Shown: positions 7,638 to 16,670, numbered from the stretch's first letter. The stretch is 64,000 bases of DNA from Phyllobacterium brassicacearum (GCF_003010955.1 NZ_PGGO01000025.1:1-64000); one strand, 5' to 3'. Numbers and translations are program-made. Notes: a model not told the origin generated them from the sequence alone.

Positions 7638-9013
7638 ATCCTGACAGCCGCTGAGGCTCGTCGCCGGGTAGGGCGGAGACCTCAATCTCGCAGCCCGGAC
7701 CGGCGACATTCGACTGGGCAGTAGCGGCCTGTTCCCGCATTCTGCGCTCCCTTCGTTGCTCGACCCAGTCGTTCTTCCGAGATGGTTTGCGATCGCGTTT
7801 TTGATAGGCGATAACCTCGCTGTTGGTCTTTACTCTCGGCGGCGGCGACGGATCCTGCTGCGCCTTGATCACCGACAGCACATCGCCCAGTCTTTTGTTC
7901 TCGGTCACGGCTGCATGGGTGATCCGTTGATCCTTGTCGAACATTTTGTAGGGCAGGGTAACGCCTTTCCAGCGCATCTCCAGGCGGCCGTCGGCAAAGG
8001 CGTAGGTGTCGATATATTTGCCGACCAGACCGCGGGTAATCTCATTCTCCTCCAGCATGATGCGCTTGCGCTCATAGGAGAATGCCAACTGCTCCCCGAC
8101 ATAGCGCTGTTCCCGCTTGCACAGGATGTCGCGCATCCGATCCGGGACAATATTGAGCGGCCGATGCAGATTCTCCGGGCGGATCGCAGCAACAGCAAAT
8201 TGTGCGTTGAACCGCTCCATGAAGCTGGGCAGGAAGGCGTTGCCTTCTGCCATATCGCTGATGCCCGCCAGCCGCAGTTCCTTGACCAGACGGTCCTGCA
8301 AGGTGCGGTTGACCCGCTCGACACGACCCTTGGCCTGACTGGAATTTGCACAAAGAATCTCGATGTTTAACTCGCACAGCGCCCGGCCGAACTGCGAACA
8401 CCGAATGCTTGTCGGAGTAGAACGCAACTGGACGGCCATGGACCTTAAGGTAGAGCTCCAAAGCCTCGAAATAGGTGAAGGCGCTTTCCGAGCGCACAAA
8501 CAAAAGCTGCATCAGCCTGCCAGTCGCATCATCGATGAACACCAGCAGCGTGCACCGATCGCCTCGATCTTCAAACCAGCGATGATCGCTGCCGTCGATC
8601 TGGATCAGCTCGCCATAACACTCACGCCGCAACCGCGGCTGACGAAACGTCCGGCGCTGTTGGCGCGACAGCCAGATGCCGGCATCCGCCATCCACTTAC
8701 GCAACGTCTCGCGCGAAACCGAAAACCCGTGCTCGGCCAGCTTCTCGGCCGCCAGTGTCGGCCCAAAGTCCGCGTAGCGTTCGCGCACCAGTTGCAGCGC
8801 CAAGTCACGCACGCCATCCTTGATGCGGTTGTTCGACCGGCGGCCACGGCTCTGATGACGCAGCGCCGGCGCGCCTTCGAGACAGAATGTCCGCACGATC
8901 CTTTGCACCTGGCGAACACTCAGCGACAGCACAATTGCCGCCGACGCCAGCGTGCGGCGACCTTCAACAACCTCCGATAAAACCTCGATGCGATGCAGTT
9001 CGCGTTCGCTCAT
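7636..9013 (-). pseudogene. DDE transposase (ISNCY/IS1202-like), frameshifted by an internal deletion
   Basis: Starts MSERELHRIEVLSEVVEG at 9013 with an N-terminal helix-turn-helix (SVRQVQRIVRTF), followed by the rve catalytic core. First Asp in LIQIDGSDHRWFED, second in AFYSDKHSVF. Right after KHSVF (about 8395) the frame changes: the rest, starting QFGRALCELNIEILCANSS with the catalytic Glu in KGRVERVNRTLQDRL, continues in another frame to the stop at 7636. In intact relatives some residues lie between KHSVF and QFGRAL, so a small deletion that is not a multiple of three removed them. Full-length transposition protein cannot be made without a frameshift. Confidence 0.85.
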
Positions 9014-9075
9014 TAAAATCCATCCCAAAATCTGAATCCCATATCTCGTTGCGATGAACGAGAAGGTGACACCTA

Positions 9076-9122
9076 GACATTTCTACTTTGCAGAAACAGG
9101 ACACTTTAACTTTGCGGCTACA
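9076..9122. repeat. Right terminal inverted repeat of the IS
   Basis: Contains GACATTTCTACTTTGC at 9076-9091, the exact reverse complement of the inner left repeat, and ends GCGGCTACA at 9122. Directly followed by the CGCGAT duplication. Confidence 0.78.
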
Positions 9123-9128
9123 CGCGAT

Positions 9129-9156
9129 TTGTGGCATAAGTTCTATTATGGAACTC
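9129..9156. other. Xer (dif-like) recombination site candidate
   Basis: Two 11-bp arms, TTGTGGCATAA (9129-9139) and TTATGGAACTC (9146-9156), flank a 6-bp centre GTTCTA. The GCATAA / 6 bp / TTATG arrangement matches the layout of XerC/XerD dif and plasmid pdif sites. It starts directly after the IS target duplication. IS1202-family elements are reported to insert a few bases from Xer sites, which fits. Activity is inferred only. Confidence 0.5.
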
Positions 9157-9593
9157 ACAGGCGGTTTCGTTGGGGTTGCTTTTTAGCTCAAACCGCTTTT
9201 TACGAAACTGTGGAATCCTCGTGTGTTTGTTTTCTTCCGAATAGTCCGAGGCCAGGTGGTATCTCGTGGTGACGTTGGGAATAGTTTCAATCCATCTGCT
9301 GGCGGCGCCATGCGTCTACGTCGCCTTCCGCCTCTTCACATGGGGGCTCGTTCCTCTCACGCTTATCGGGGAGCAGCGGCAGGATCTCTTCTATGAAGAC
9401 CTTCATCAAATGCACTGGGAGCGCTGCTGTCGAGGCGAAGCGAGGTCGTGCCGGGCACGGCGAAGGCGTTGATACGGCGCGGGCGTGTCGTCGAACCAGC
9501 ACTTCATGGCACGGCGTTACATGTAGACTCGATCAGGTTGCCGAACTTCTGCCCCTCGGCCTCCACCAGCCACCAACCCACACCGCAACCATC
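9157..9593. other. Stretch without a supportable gene
   Basis: No frame here combines a good start, ribosome-binding site and recognisable protein. It lies between the dif-like site and the end of the CMD/AhpD gene pair and may be decayed DNA from earlier insertions. Confidence 0.4.
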
Positions 9594-10169
9594 TTAATCT
9601 TTCATCGGCTCACCTAGCGTATGCATGAGGCGGTTCGCCCAACCGAAGATGGCGGCGGACAGGACGAGATCGAGAGACTCCAGTTCGTCGAGCCCGACGT
9701 CAGCCAGCGCCTGCGCGTCGTCCGCGGTAGCCTCGGGCGGCGTAGTCGACAGCCGCGCCGAGAAGTCGAAGATCGCCTGGAGATGCTCGTCGAGCGTCGT
9801 CTCGAGACCGTCGGCGAACACGGCGTCGATGACGTCCGTGCGTTTTGTCAGGTTGTTGAACCGCGAGGCGTGCACGGCTGCGCAATAGACGCAGCGGTTG
9901 ACGACCGACGCCGCGACTGCGCCCAGCTCGCGCTCGCTCGATGCCAGCCCGTCCTTGCCGTACATGATCAGGTTGAATAGGGGCGAGCGGACCGTGAGCG
10001 TCTCGGGGTCGTGCGCCAGGGTGAGCACATAGGGCGAGATGCCCTTGTTGGACGGCGTCGTCTGCATCGCCGCGTGCTGCTCGTCGGTGGCGGTCGCGAA
10101 GTCGACAGGAACGACATAGGGCTGCCAGCGCGGCACCGTGGTGGTGAATGTGTGGACGACCTCGCTCAT
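9594..10169 (-). CDS. Alkylhydroperoxidase-domain protein, Avi_7169 family
   Basis: 191 residues with the AhpD/CMD redox motif in VVNRCVYCAAVHASRF (CxxC followed by His). AhpD-like proteins are thiol peroxidases or disulfide reductases; members of this subfamily travel with flavin monooxygenases and ABC importers in proteobacteria, substrate unknown. The ATG at 10169 overlaps the stop of the upstream CMD gene (ATGA), so the pair is translationally coupled. Both diverge from the LysR gene at 10810. Confidence 0.82.
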   Translation of the reverse strand: MSEVVHTFTTTVPRWQPYVVPVDFATATDEQHAAMQTTPSNKGISPYVLTLAHDPETLTVRSPLFNLIMYGKDGLASSERELGAVAASVVNRCVYCAAVHASRFNNLTKRTDVIDAVFADGLETTLDEHLQAIFDFSARLSTTPPEATADDAQALADVGLDELESLDLVLSAAIFGWANRLMHTLGEPMKD

Positions 10170-10648
10170 CGCATTTCTCCAAGCAGCTTCAGGCCGGCGA
10201 GAACGCGAACCTGGTAATTGACGAAGGCCGCAAGCTCCGCGAGTCGTACGATGTCGGCGTCGGTTACGCCGACATCGCGCAACGCGTCCACATGGGCACG
10301 CGTCGCATCGCGTGGTGCGACCGTCAGTCGGTCGGCATGACGGACGATCTCCGCGACACGCGGGTCCGGCACGTTCGCGTCGGGGTCGGCGAGCGGGGCC
10401 GTCGCCGGTTCGTCGGCGCGGGCGACCAAGGTGTCGTAATGGCTTGCTAATGCCGGGCTGCGGTTGTGGCGGGCCATGCGGGCGGCGAGCGCGGCCCTGA
10501 TGCCGTGCGACAGCCCGCCGGGATCGCGTGGCAGAAGTACGGCGTCGTGTGCGGCCTCGCTCAGGCGCAGGATCTCTGCGCGCTTCTCCATGGCTTGCGC
10601 GAGCGCGGAGCCCGGTCTCGCGGAGGCAAGGGTTTCGATGAGTGTCAA
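10166..10648 (-). CDS. CMD-domain protein, Avi_7170 family
   Basis: 160 residues of the carboxymuconolactone-decarboxylase/AhpD helical fold, with GGLSHGIRAALAARMARHN and the C-terminal DADIVRLAELAAFVNYQVRV helix. It lacks the CxxC redox pair that the partner gene has, as is usual for this subfamily, which is nearly always found next to Avi_7169-type genes. The two may form a mixed complex; that is inference. First gene of the minus-strand pair, with a divergent promoter region of about 160 bases shared with the LysR gene. Confidence 0.8.
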   Translation of the reverse strand: MTLIETLASARPGSALAQAMEKRAEILRLSEAAHDAVLLPRDPGGLSHGIRAALAARMARHNRSPALASHYDTLVARADEPATAPLADPDANVPDPRVAEIVRHADRLTVAPRDATRAHVDALRDVGVTDADIVRLAELAAFVNYQVRVLAGLKLLGEMR

Positions 10649-10774
10649 AACAAGCTCCTCAGTACGTCACGGAACATGTGCTCTAGGTAGGCGCGACGCG
10701 CCATTATGTCAAATAGCAATGAAGATCTACTTTTTATGCGCAACTTTCATCTATTAGTGATCGCCAATTGAGAA

Positions 10775-10794
10775 ATGTCATGCTTTACTGACAT
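10775..10794. promoter_or_regulatory. Inverted repeat upstream of the LysR gene
   Basis: ATGTCA (10775-10780) and TGACAT (10789-10794) are separated by 8 bases, 15 bases before the LysR start codon and overlapping where a leader or operator would lie. A candidate autoregulatory or divergent-promoter LysR site. Confidence 0.4.
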
Positions 10795-10809
10795 GAAGGA
10801 TGGTGTTTG

Positions 10810-11808
10810 ATGTCTAATATGCATTCTAACTCTTTCGATATCCGACAACTTGAAGCCTTCGCAGCGGTCATGTCCGCCGGTAGCGTGACCGGAGCGGCAC
10901 GGGTGCTTGGCCGGTCGCAGCCGGCGGTCACCCGGCTTATTCAGGATCTGGAAGCCGATATCGGCTACGCGCTCCTGTATCGGAGCGGACCTCGCATCAC
11001 CCCGACAGCGCGAGGCCTACTGTTTCACGCCGAGGTGGAGCGCCATCTCGCAAGCCTTGCCCACATCCGCGAACGGGCGAACGCCATTGGTCTCGACGAG
11101 CCGGCGTCGCTGACGATCGCTGCCACGCCGTCGCTAGCGGCCGGCGTCCTGCCGCAGGCGATCGCGGCCGTCGCACCCAGCCTGCTTCCGCGTCATCTTC
11201 ATGTGCAGGCGCTGGCCGCCGAGAACGTCGTGCAGGCCGTGCTCGCCCGTTCGGCGGATTTCGGGATCGCAAGCCTTCCGCTGGAACATCCCGGCCTCGA
11301 GGTACACTGGGTCGCCGATGTGCCGTGTGTCGTCGCCCTCGCCGCTAACGATCCGCTCGCCGAGAGCGACGTCGTGCGCCTCGCCGATCTTGCCGACCGC
11401 CGCATCATCACCCTTGCGAACCCATATCGCCTGCGGCACCGCATCGACGAGGCTCTGGAAAGGGCGGGCGTCACGCCGCAACGGATGATCGATGTCAATG
11501 CCTCGATGACGGCTCTCACAATGGTCCGAGCGGGGCTGGGAGCCGCCATCGTCGAGCCGGCGACCGTCGTCGGCGTTCCGCTCGAGGGCATCGCGATGCG
11601 TGTGCTCGACCACACCATCCCTTTTGTGTTCGGCGCGATTTCACCTGCCACGATGCCGCTTACTCCGACCGTCTCCGCCGTGATCGAAGCGGCGCGCGCG
11701 GTGGCCCTGGCGATGCCCGGTTGCCGACTGCATGACTCGGGCGGCCTCGAGGCCTTGGCCGACACCGTCTACGGACAAACCCCGCTGCCCGAAGGAATGC
11801 CGTCATGA
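10810..11808 (+). CDS. LysR-family transcriptional regulator
   Basis: 332 residues. Classic LysR winged helix-turn-helix at the N-terminus (DIRQLEAFAAVMSAGSVTGAARVLGRSQPAVTRLIQDLE) and a two-lobe effector domain after it. The ATG at 10810 follows GAAGGA at 10796-10801 with a good 8-base gap; a TTG three bases upstream is less likely. It overlaps the monooxygenase-like gene by ATGA and so is co-transcribed with it and the ABC importer, while the CMD/AhpD genes diverge. It probably senses the compound that the importer brings in. Confidence 0.9.
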   Translation: MSNMHSNSFDIRQLEAFAAVMSAGSVTGAARVLGRSQPAVTRLIQDLEADIGYALLYRSGPRITPTARGLLFHAEVERHLASLAHIRERANAIGLDEPASLTIAATPSLAAGVLPQAIAAVAPSLLPRHLHVQALAAENVVQAVLARSADFGIASLPLEHPGLEVHWVADVPCVVALAANDPLAESDVVRLADLADRRIITLANPYRLRHRIDEALERAGVTPQRMIDVNASMTALTMVRAGLGAAIVEPATVVGVPLEGIAMRVLDHTIPFVFGAISPATMPLTPTVSAVIEAARAVALAMPGCRLHDSGGLEALADTVYGQTPLPEGMPS

Positions 11809-13286
11809 GCGCCCTGTCCTCCTTTCCGAACGGACTCGACGCCCTCGAGGCGCGCCTGCGGCAGGATCTTGCCTGGCTGGAACTGCCGGGTAAGTCCTGG
11901 GTCCCTCCCCGCGACGTCGATGGCCAACGCGTCGTCGACGTCGTGATCATCGGCGGGGGCATGGCCGGGCTCGTCGCTTCGGGCATGCTGAAGCGGCTCG
12001 GCGTCGCCAACCACGTTGTCCTCGACATGGCGCCCGCCGGTCGGGAAGGTCCGTGGGTCACCTTCGCGCGGATGCGAACACTCCGCTCCCCCAAGCAGTT
12101 GACCGGACCGGCGATGGGGCTGCCGGCGCTCACGTTCCGCGCCTACTACGAGGCGCTGCATGGCCGCGAAGCCTGGGTCGCGCTCGACAGGGCACCGCGC
12201 GAGACGTGGATGGACTACCTGGTCTGGTACCGCCGCGTGCTCGACCTGCCGGTGCGCAACGGGGTCACCGTCGACGCTATCCTCCCGCGTCCGGACGACA
12301 TGCTCGACATCGTATGCCGTCAGGACGGCCACACCAAAACGATGATCGCCCGCCACGTGGTGCTCGCGACAGGCCGCGACGGTCTCGGCGGCCCCTTCGT
12401 TCCTCCCATCGCCGACGACATCGAGCGCAAGTTCTGGGCCCATACCGCTGACGCTATCGATTTCGCCGCACTCCGCGGCAAGCGCGTCGGCGTGGTAGGA
12501 GCCGGCGCTTCTGCGATGGACAACGCCGCCACCGCGCTCGAGGCCGCGGCGGCACGGCTCGACCTATTCGTGCGCAGGACGGATCTGCCACGGATCAACA
12601 AGTTCACCGGCATCGGCAGCCACGGCGTGGTGCACGGCTTCGCCGGCCTGCCCGACGACTGGAAGTGGCGTTTTCTCGACTACGCCATGCGGGCGCAGAC
12701 GCCGCCACCCCGCCCCAGCGTTCTGCGCGTCAGCGCCTTTCCGCAGGCCCATCTCCATCTGAAAAGCCCAATCACCGGGCTGGAGCAGCACGGCGATCAC
12801 GTCGTGGTGACGACGCCGAAGGGCCGCTATCCCGTCGACTTCCTGATCTTCGGCACCGGCTTCAAGATCGAGCTGACGAACCGGCCGGAGCTCGCCGCCG
12901 TCGCACCCTACATCCGCCTGTGGCGTGACCGCTTCCCCGCACCGGCTGACATGCCGAACGGCGAACTCGAAGCCTCGCCCGATCTTGGAAACGCGTTCGA
13001 ATTCCTCGAAACAGAGCCGGGTGCCTGCCCGGCGCTCTCCCGGATACACTGCTTCAACTTTCCAGCTACGCTGAGCCACGGCAAGCTCACGGGTGACATT
13101 CCTGCCATCAGCGAAGGTGCCGACCGGCTAGCGCGTGGCATCGTCAGGGCGCTCTTCGTCGCCGACCGCGAGCGCCATTTCGCCGATCTGCAAGCCTTCG
13201 ACACGCCCGAACTCCTCGGAGACGAATGGGCGGACGACGAGACCGAATCGCTTCCCGAACTTTCCTCCGAAAGGACGTCGACCTGA
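11805..13286 (+). CDS. FAD/NAD(P)-dependent oxidoreductase, flavin monooxygenase-like
   Basis: 493 residues with two Rossmann dinucleotide motifs: VVIIGGGMAGLVASGML for FAD (about residues 46-62) and VGVVGAGASAMDNAATAL for NAD(P)H (about 228-245). A GTGF motif (FLIFGTGFKIE) near 350 is typical of flavin-containing and Baeyer-Villiger-type monooxygenases. The N-terminal 40 residues before the FAD motif are unusually long. Start overlaps the LysR stop. With the CMD/AhpD genes and the importer it suggests oxidative breakdown of an imported, possibly amino-acid-like or sulfur compound; substrate unknown. Confidence 0.85.
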   Translation: MSALSSFPNGLDALEARLRQDLAWLELPGKSWVPPRDVDGQRVVDVVIIGGGMAGLVASGMLKRLGVANHVVLDMAPAGREGPWVTFARMRTLRSPKQLTGPAMGLPALTFRAYYEALHGREAWVALDRAPRETWMDYLVWYRRVLDLPVRNGVTVDAILPRPDDMLDIVCRQDGHTKTMIARHVVLATGRDGLGGPFVPPIADDIERKFWAHTADAIDFAALRGKRVGVVGAGASAMDNAATALEAAAARLDLFVRRTDLPRINKFTGIGSHGVVHGFAGLPDDWKWRFLDYAMRAQTPPPRPSVLRVSAFPQAHLHLKSPITGLEQHGDHVVVTTPKGRYPVDFLIFGTGFKIELTNRPELAAVAPYIRLWRDRFPAPADMPNGELEASPDLGNAFEFLETEPGACPALSRIHCFNFPATLSHGKLTGDIPAISEGADRLARGIVRALFVADRERHFADLQAFDTPELLGDEWADDETESLPELSSERTST

Positions 13287-13287
13287 A

Positions 13288-14028
13288 ATGCTTGAACTCA
13301 AAAACCTAAAGCTGTCCTACGGAAGCACGCAGATTCTGAACGGCGTCGATCTCTCCGTGAAGCGCGGAGACGTGGTGTCGATCATCGGCCCCAGCGGTAC
13401 CGGCAAGACGACGCTGCTGAAGTGTATCAACTACCTGGTAAAGCCGGCGTCCGGCACCATCGGGTTCGATAAGCTCAAGATGGACTACCAGCGCCCGGAC
13501 AACACCGCGATACAGGCGATCCGGCTCCGGACGGCCATGGTCTTCCAGCAGTTCAACGTCTTCAAGAACATGACGGTCATTCAGAACGTGATGGATCCGC
13601 TCGTGGTCGTGCAGCGCAAGTCAAAGGACGAGGCGCGGGCGATCGCCCTGCAGGAGCTCGATCGGGTAGGCCTCTCCGACAAGCTGGACAGCTACCCGTC
13701 CCAGCTCTCCGGTGGCCAGCTCCAGCGGACCGGCATCGCGCGGGCGCTCGCGGTCAAACCGGACGTGATGCTCTTCGACGAACCCACGTCGTCGCTCGAT
13801 CCCGAACTCGTCGGCGAAGTTCTTAGGGTGATCAAGGACGTCACGTCGTCGGGGATCACCTCGCTGCTCGTCACCCACGAGATGCAGTTCGCAAAGAACA
13901 TCTCGAACCGCATCGTCTTCATGGATCGGGGCGTCGTCGCCGCCGACGGCAGCCCAACCGAGATCTTCGACGCGCCGTCGAATCCACGCCTTGCCCAATT
14001 CCTCAATTCCGAGCTTGCAATCCAGTAG
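13288..14028 (+). CDS. ABC transporter ATP-binding protein, polar amino-acid uptake type
   Basis: 246 residues: Walker A GPSGTGKTT, Q-loop in MVFQQFNVFKNMTV, signature LSGGQLQR, Walker B VMLFDEPTSSLDPE, H-loop VTHEM. Closest in type to GlnQ/HisP ATPases. The ATG at 13288 follows the monooxygenase stop by one base; GAAAGGA inside the end of that gene gives a ribosome-binding site. Works with the binding protein and two permeases that follow. Confidence 0.93.
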   Translation: MLELKNLKLSYGSTQILNGVDLSVKRGDVVSIIGPSGTGKTTLLKCINYLVKPASGTIGFDKLKMDYQRPDNTAIQAIRLRTAMVFQQFNVFKNMTVIQNVMDPLVVVQRKSKDEARAIALQELDRVGLSDKLDSYPSQLSGGQLQRTGIARALAVKPDVMLFDEPTSSLDPELVGEVLRVIKDVTSSGITSLLVTHEMQFAKNISNRIVFMDRGVVAADGSPTEIFDAPSNPRLAQFLNSELAIQ

Positions 14029-14044
14029 AGAAAGGATGCCTGAC

Positions 14045-14869
14045 ATGCCTTCTATTAAGTCAACTTCCCGCCGCACTTTCGGCCTCGCCGTAGCCGGCGT
14101 CGCATTTGTTCTCGCAACGGCTGGCGTATCCCATGCCCAGGACGTGCGCGCCATCAAGATCGCGACGGCGGCCGAATCCAAGCCGCTGTCCTGGGGTGCG
14201 ATCGGCGTCGAGCCGCAGGGCTACGAGCCCGACGTCCTGAAAGCCATCAACGCGAAGCTGCCCCAGTACAAGTTCGAGATGGAAGGCGCCGCCGACATCG
14301 CTCAGGAGACGGGCCTCGTCACTGGCAAGTACGACATCGCGACCGGCGGCTACTACCGTGCGCCCGCTCGCGAAAAGCAGTTTCTCATTCCGGAGAGCCC
14401 TATTGGCGCCAGCCTGATCAAAATCTATAGCCGCAAAGACAGCGGCATCAACGAGATGAAGGATCTCGTCGGCAAGAAAATCGTGCCCGTCACTGCCGGC
14501 GGCGGCATCTACAAGTTCGCCACGGCGTGGCAGGAACAGAACCCCGACTATAAGATCGAGATCACCGCTTCCAGCGCCGGCATTCCATATCCGGATCGCC
14601 TGAAGGAGGTCCAGAACGGCAAGTACGACGCGCTGGTTCTGCCGTCCAACCTTGGCGAGCAGACGGTCATCGACCAGCAGAAGCTCGACATCAAGGCGAG
14701 CGAGCCCGTCGCTATCAACAACACCTTCGTCCTGATCCACCGCTCCGAGGAGAACAAGGCCCTCTCCGAAGACATCGACAAGGCGCTGAAGGAACTCAAG
14801 GCCGACGGCACGCTCGCCAAGCTCTCGCAGAAATGGTTCGGCGAGGACATCACCACGTACATGAAGTAA
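14045..14869 (+). CDS. Periplasmic substrate-binding protein, amino-acid ABC family (PBPb)
   Basis: 274 residues. The start at 14045 is chosen over 14036 because AAAGGA lies directly against the earlier ATG. The signal peptide has an RR pair (TSRRTFGLAVAGVAF) and ends SHA-QDVRAIK. Family 3 binding-protein features include YEPDVLKAINAKL and GKYDIATGGYYRAPAREKQF. It delivers the substrate to the permeases encoded next. The ligand is not predictable; context hints at a compound oxidised by the flavoprotein upstream. Confidence 0.9.
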   Translation: MPSIKSTSRRTFGLAVAGVAFVLATAGVSHAQDVRAIKIATAAESKPLSWGAIGVEPQGYEPDVLKAINAKLPQYKFEMEGAADIAQETGLVTGKYDIATGGYYRAPAREKQFLIPESPIGASLIKIYSRKDSGINEMKDLVGKKIVPVTAGGGIYKFATAWQEQNPDYKIEITASSAGIPYPDRLKEVQNGKYDALVLPSNLGEQTVIDQQKLDIKASEPVAINNTFVLIHRSEENKALSEDIDKALKELKADGTLAKLSQKWFGEDITTYMK

Positions 14870-14925
14870 GGTCCGGTTGAGACACCGGCGATCAGGCTCA
14901 AGACTGAAAGAAGGAGTGTTCCGAA

Positions 14926-15633
14926 GTGGACTTATCCATAATGATCCCAGAGCTGCTATTGGCGCTGCCGCTGACGCTTGCGATCACGTTCACGGCCATG
15001 ATCGCCGGCTTCGTGCTGGCCTTGATTACGACGACGTTCCGGGTGCGCAGGACGCCCGTGGTCAGCCAATTTGCCGACCTTTACGTGTCCTATGCCCGCA
15101 GCGTCCCCGTCGTGCTCCAGTTGTTCGTCGCCTTTTACGGGCTTCCGTTGGTGGTTGACCTGTTCGATGTCGAGGACTTCGTGTCCCCTAACGTGGCGGC
15201 GATGGTCGGCCTCAGCCTCTACCATGGAGGATATCTCTCCGAGGTTCTACGGCCAGCCTATCTCGCCGTAGAACGAGGTCAGCACGACGCCGCGGACAGT
15301 CTCGGATACACGTTCCGTCAAAAGATCCTTCGCGTCGTCGGGCCGCAGGCCGTGCACATCGCCCTGCCCGGCTACGGCAACGCGATCATCTACCTGATCC
15401 ACAACGTCGCGCTCGTCATGTACATCGGGGCCGCGGACGTGATGGCGACCGCCCATCTCGTCATGGAGCGGGACTACAATCAGTACCAGTTTGAGACCTA
15501 TCTCGTGCTGGCGGCGATCTATTCGCTGCTGTGCCTCGTGGCATGGCTCGTCGTCCGCTTCTTCGAAATGCGGAACTCGAAGTTCGCGCTAACGGCCACG
15601 CCGGCCAAGGTTACCATGATGGCAAGCGTCTGA
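14926..15633 (+). CDS. ABC transporter permease 1, HisMQ/GltK type
   Basis: 235 residues beginning with GTG at 14926 (AAGAAGGAG nine bases upstream). N-terminal hydrophobic helix PELLLALPLTLAITFTAMIAG, then YVSYARSVPVVLQLFVAFYGLP, the conserved start of polar-amino-acid permeases, and an EAA-like loop (ERGQHDAADSLGYTFRQ). Pairs with the next gene to form the membrane channel. Confidence 0.9.
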   Translation: MDLSIMIPELLLALPLTLAITFTAMIAGFVLALITTTFRVRRTPVVSQFADLYVSYARSVPVVLQLFVAFYGLPLVVDLFDVEDFVSPNVAAMVGLSLYHGGYLSEVLRPAYLAVERGQHDAADSLGYTFRQKILRVVGPQAVHIALPGYGNAIIYLIHNVALVMYIGAADVMATAHLVMERDYNQYQFETYLVLAAIYSLLCLVAWLVVRFFEMRNSKFALTATPAKVTMMASV

Positions 15634-15652
15634 TCGAAGAGGAGGTCATCAC

Positions 15653-16345
15653 ATGTTCGATTCCGAAGTTCTTCTTCCCGATCTCTGGGACATCCTTGGC
15701 GCGGTTCCCGTGACGCTCACCATGGCGCTTGCGATCTTCGTCCTCTCCACGATCGTAGGCAGCCTGTTTGCGATGGTCGAATATCGGCGGGTACCAGTGC
15801 TGCGGGAGCTCGTCGTTGCGTACAAGGTCGCCTTCAAGGGCGTCCCGATGGTGATCGTGATCTTCCTCGCCTACTACGGCCTTCCACCGGCCCTCCAGTT
15901 CCTGGCCTCGTTGATCGGGATCGAGTTCAACGGTCACGCGACGCCGAACTGGGTCACGCTCATCGTCGCGTTGACCGCCTGTGTTTCCGCGTTCCAGGCG
16001 GAGGTCGTGAAAGGCGCCCTGAACTCCTTTGACACCGGTCAGGCGGACGCGGCCTACTCGTTGGGCTACAAACGCAGCCAATTGTTCCGACGGGTCATGC
16101 TTCCCCAGGTGATCGTCGCGGCAATCCCGGACCTCGCCAACTCGTTCATGGTGATCATGAAGGCGCTCTCTCTTGGGTTTGCCATCGAGGTTGTCGATAT
16201 CTTTGCGCAGTCGCAACTGACCGCCGCGCTGAATTTCTACTACCTCGAAGCCTTCTTGATCGCGGTCGTCATCTACATGGTGATCGCCTATATCGTCACA
16301 CATGGCGCCGACCGGGTGGAAGCGGCCCTTAGGGCGCGGACCTAG
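15653..16345 (+). CDS. ABC transporter permease 2, HisMQ/GltK type
   Basis: 230 residues, same fold as its neighbour: TLTMALAIFVLSTIVGSLFAMVEY, FKGVPMVIVIFLAYYGLP, and the EAA-like loop GQADAAYSLGYKRSQLFRRVMLPQ that contacts the ATPase. Lies 19 bases after permease 1 with a GAGGAGGTC ribosome-binding site. Last gene of the operon. Confidence 0.9.
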   Translation: MFDSEVLLPDLWDILGAVPVTLTMALAIFVLSTIVGSLFAMVEYRRVPVLRELVVAYKVAFKGVPMVIVIFLAYYGLPPALQFLASLIGIEFNGHATPNWVTLIVALTACVSAFQAEVVKGALNSFDTGQADAAYSLGYKRSQLFRRVMLPQVIVAAIPDLANSFMVIMKALSLGFAIEVVDIFAQSQLTAALNFYYLEAFLIAVVIYMVIAYIVTHGADRVEAALRART

Positions 16346-16531
16346 GGGAGAGTCGCTATAAAGAGAACCCTCGACGATGGCGGACTTCGTTGAGGAGCCT
16401 CTGAAGATGTCGGTGGGAGACGGCGAGGTCGCGCCCCCCAGCGGAGCGCACTGAAATAAGCTAGGAGAGACGCTTCAGGCGTCGCGCTACGATACCGCCT
16501 TCGACGAGCTTCACTCCGGGTCCGTGGCCGC

Positions 16532-16611
16532 GCTGACGAGAATCTTGTCGACACGCCGGCGTCAAGATCGACGACTTCGAACTTCCACCCGTTCTTGACG
16601 AAAGACTCTCC
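16532..16611 (-). pseudogene. C-terminal scrap of a CorC/HlyC-type transporter-associated domain
   Basis: On the minus strand GESFVKNGWKFEVVDLD (16561-16611) is followed in another frame by RRVDKILVS (16532-16558). Joined they give the typical end of CBS/CorC_HlyC proteins (...FEVVDLDGRRVDKILVS); a base is missing between them. No other part of the gene is present. The rest of 16346-16639 shows nothing else. Confidence 0.55.
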
Positions 16612-16639
16612 TGTATTTCGCCCGCAATGGCAACTGAAC

Positions 16640-16670
16640 AATTTCATTCATTGACATGTTGAATGAAATT
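16640..16670. promoter_or_regulatory. 31-bp perfect dyad with a -35 box inside, upstream of the split opine-synthase-like genes
   Basis: AATTTCATTCA (16640-16650) and TGAATGAAATT (16660-16670) are exact reverse complements around TTGACATGT; the TTGACA there (16651-16656) is a consensus -35, with CATAAA 17 bases on as a possible -10. It is 53 bases before the DUF3830 start codon. A protein bound here would mask the -35, so repression is the simplest reading. The half-site TTTCATTCA also occurs upstream of the histidine lyase, pointing to the RpiR regulator between them. Confidence 0.65.

Larger units (their letters stand above)
7590..9122 (-). mobile_element. Decayed insertion sequence, ISNCY/IS1202-like, with TSD
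   Basis: About 1.53 kb bounded by inverted repeats that start TGT at both ends (TGTGGCAGCAAGGTT left, TGTAGCCGCAAAGTT right, read inward) and end in an identical 16-bp block GCAAAGTAGAAATGTC (7622-7637 and, reversed, 9076-9091). The same six bases CGCGAT flank it at 7584-7589 and 9123-9128 and look like a target-site duplication. It contains a single broken DDE transposase gene. The preserved ends and duplication suggest that insertion is not ancient even though the transposase is disrupted. Confidence 0.82.

Noticed and set aside
9393-9617. Short frames in 9157-9593 considered as genes
   Set aside because: No ribosome-binding sites, no recognised domains, and competing frames on both strands.
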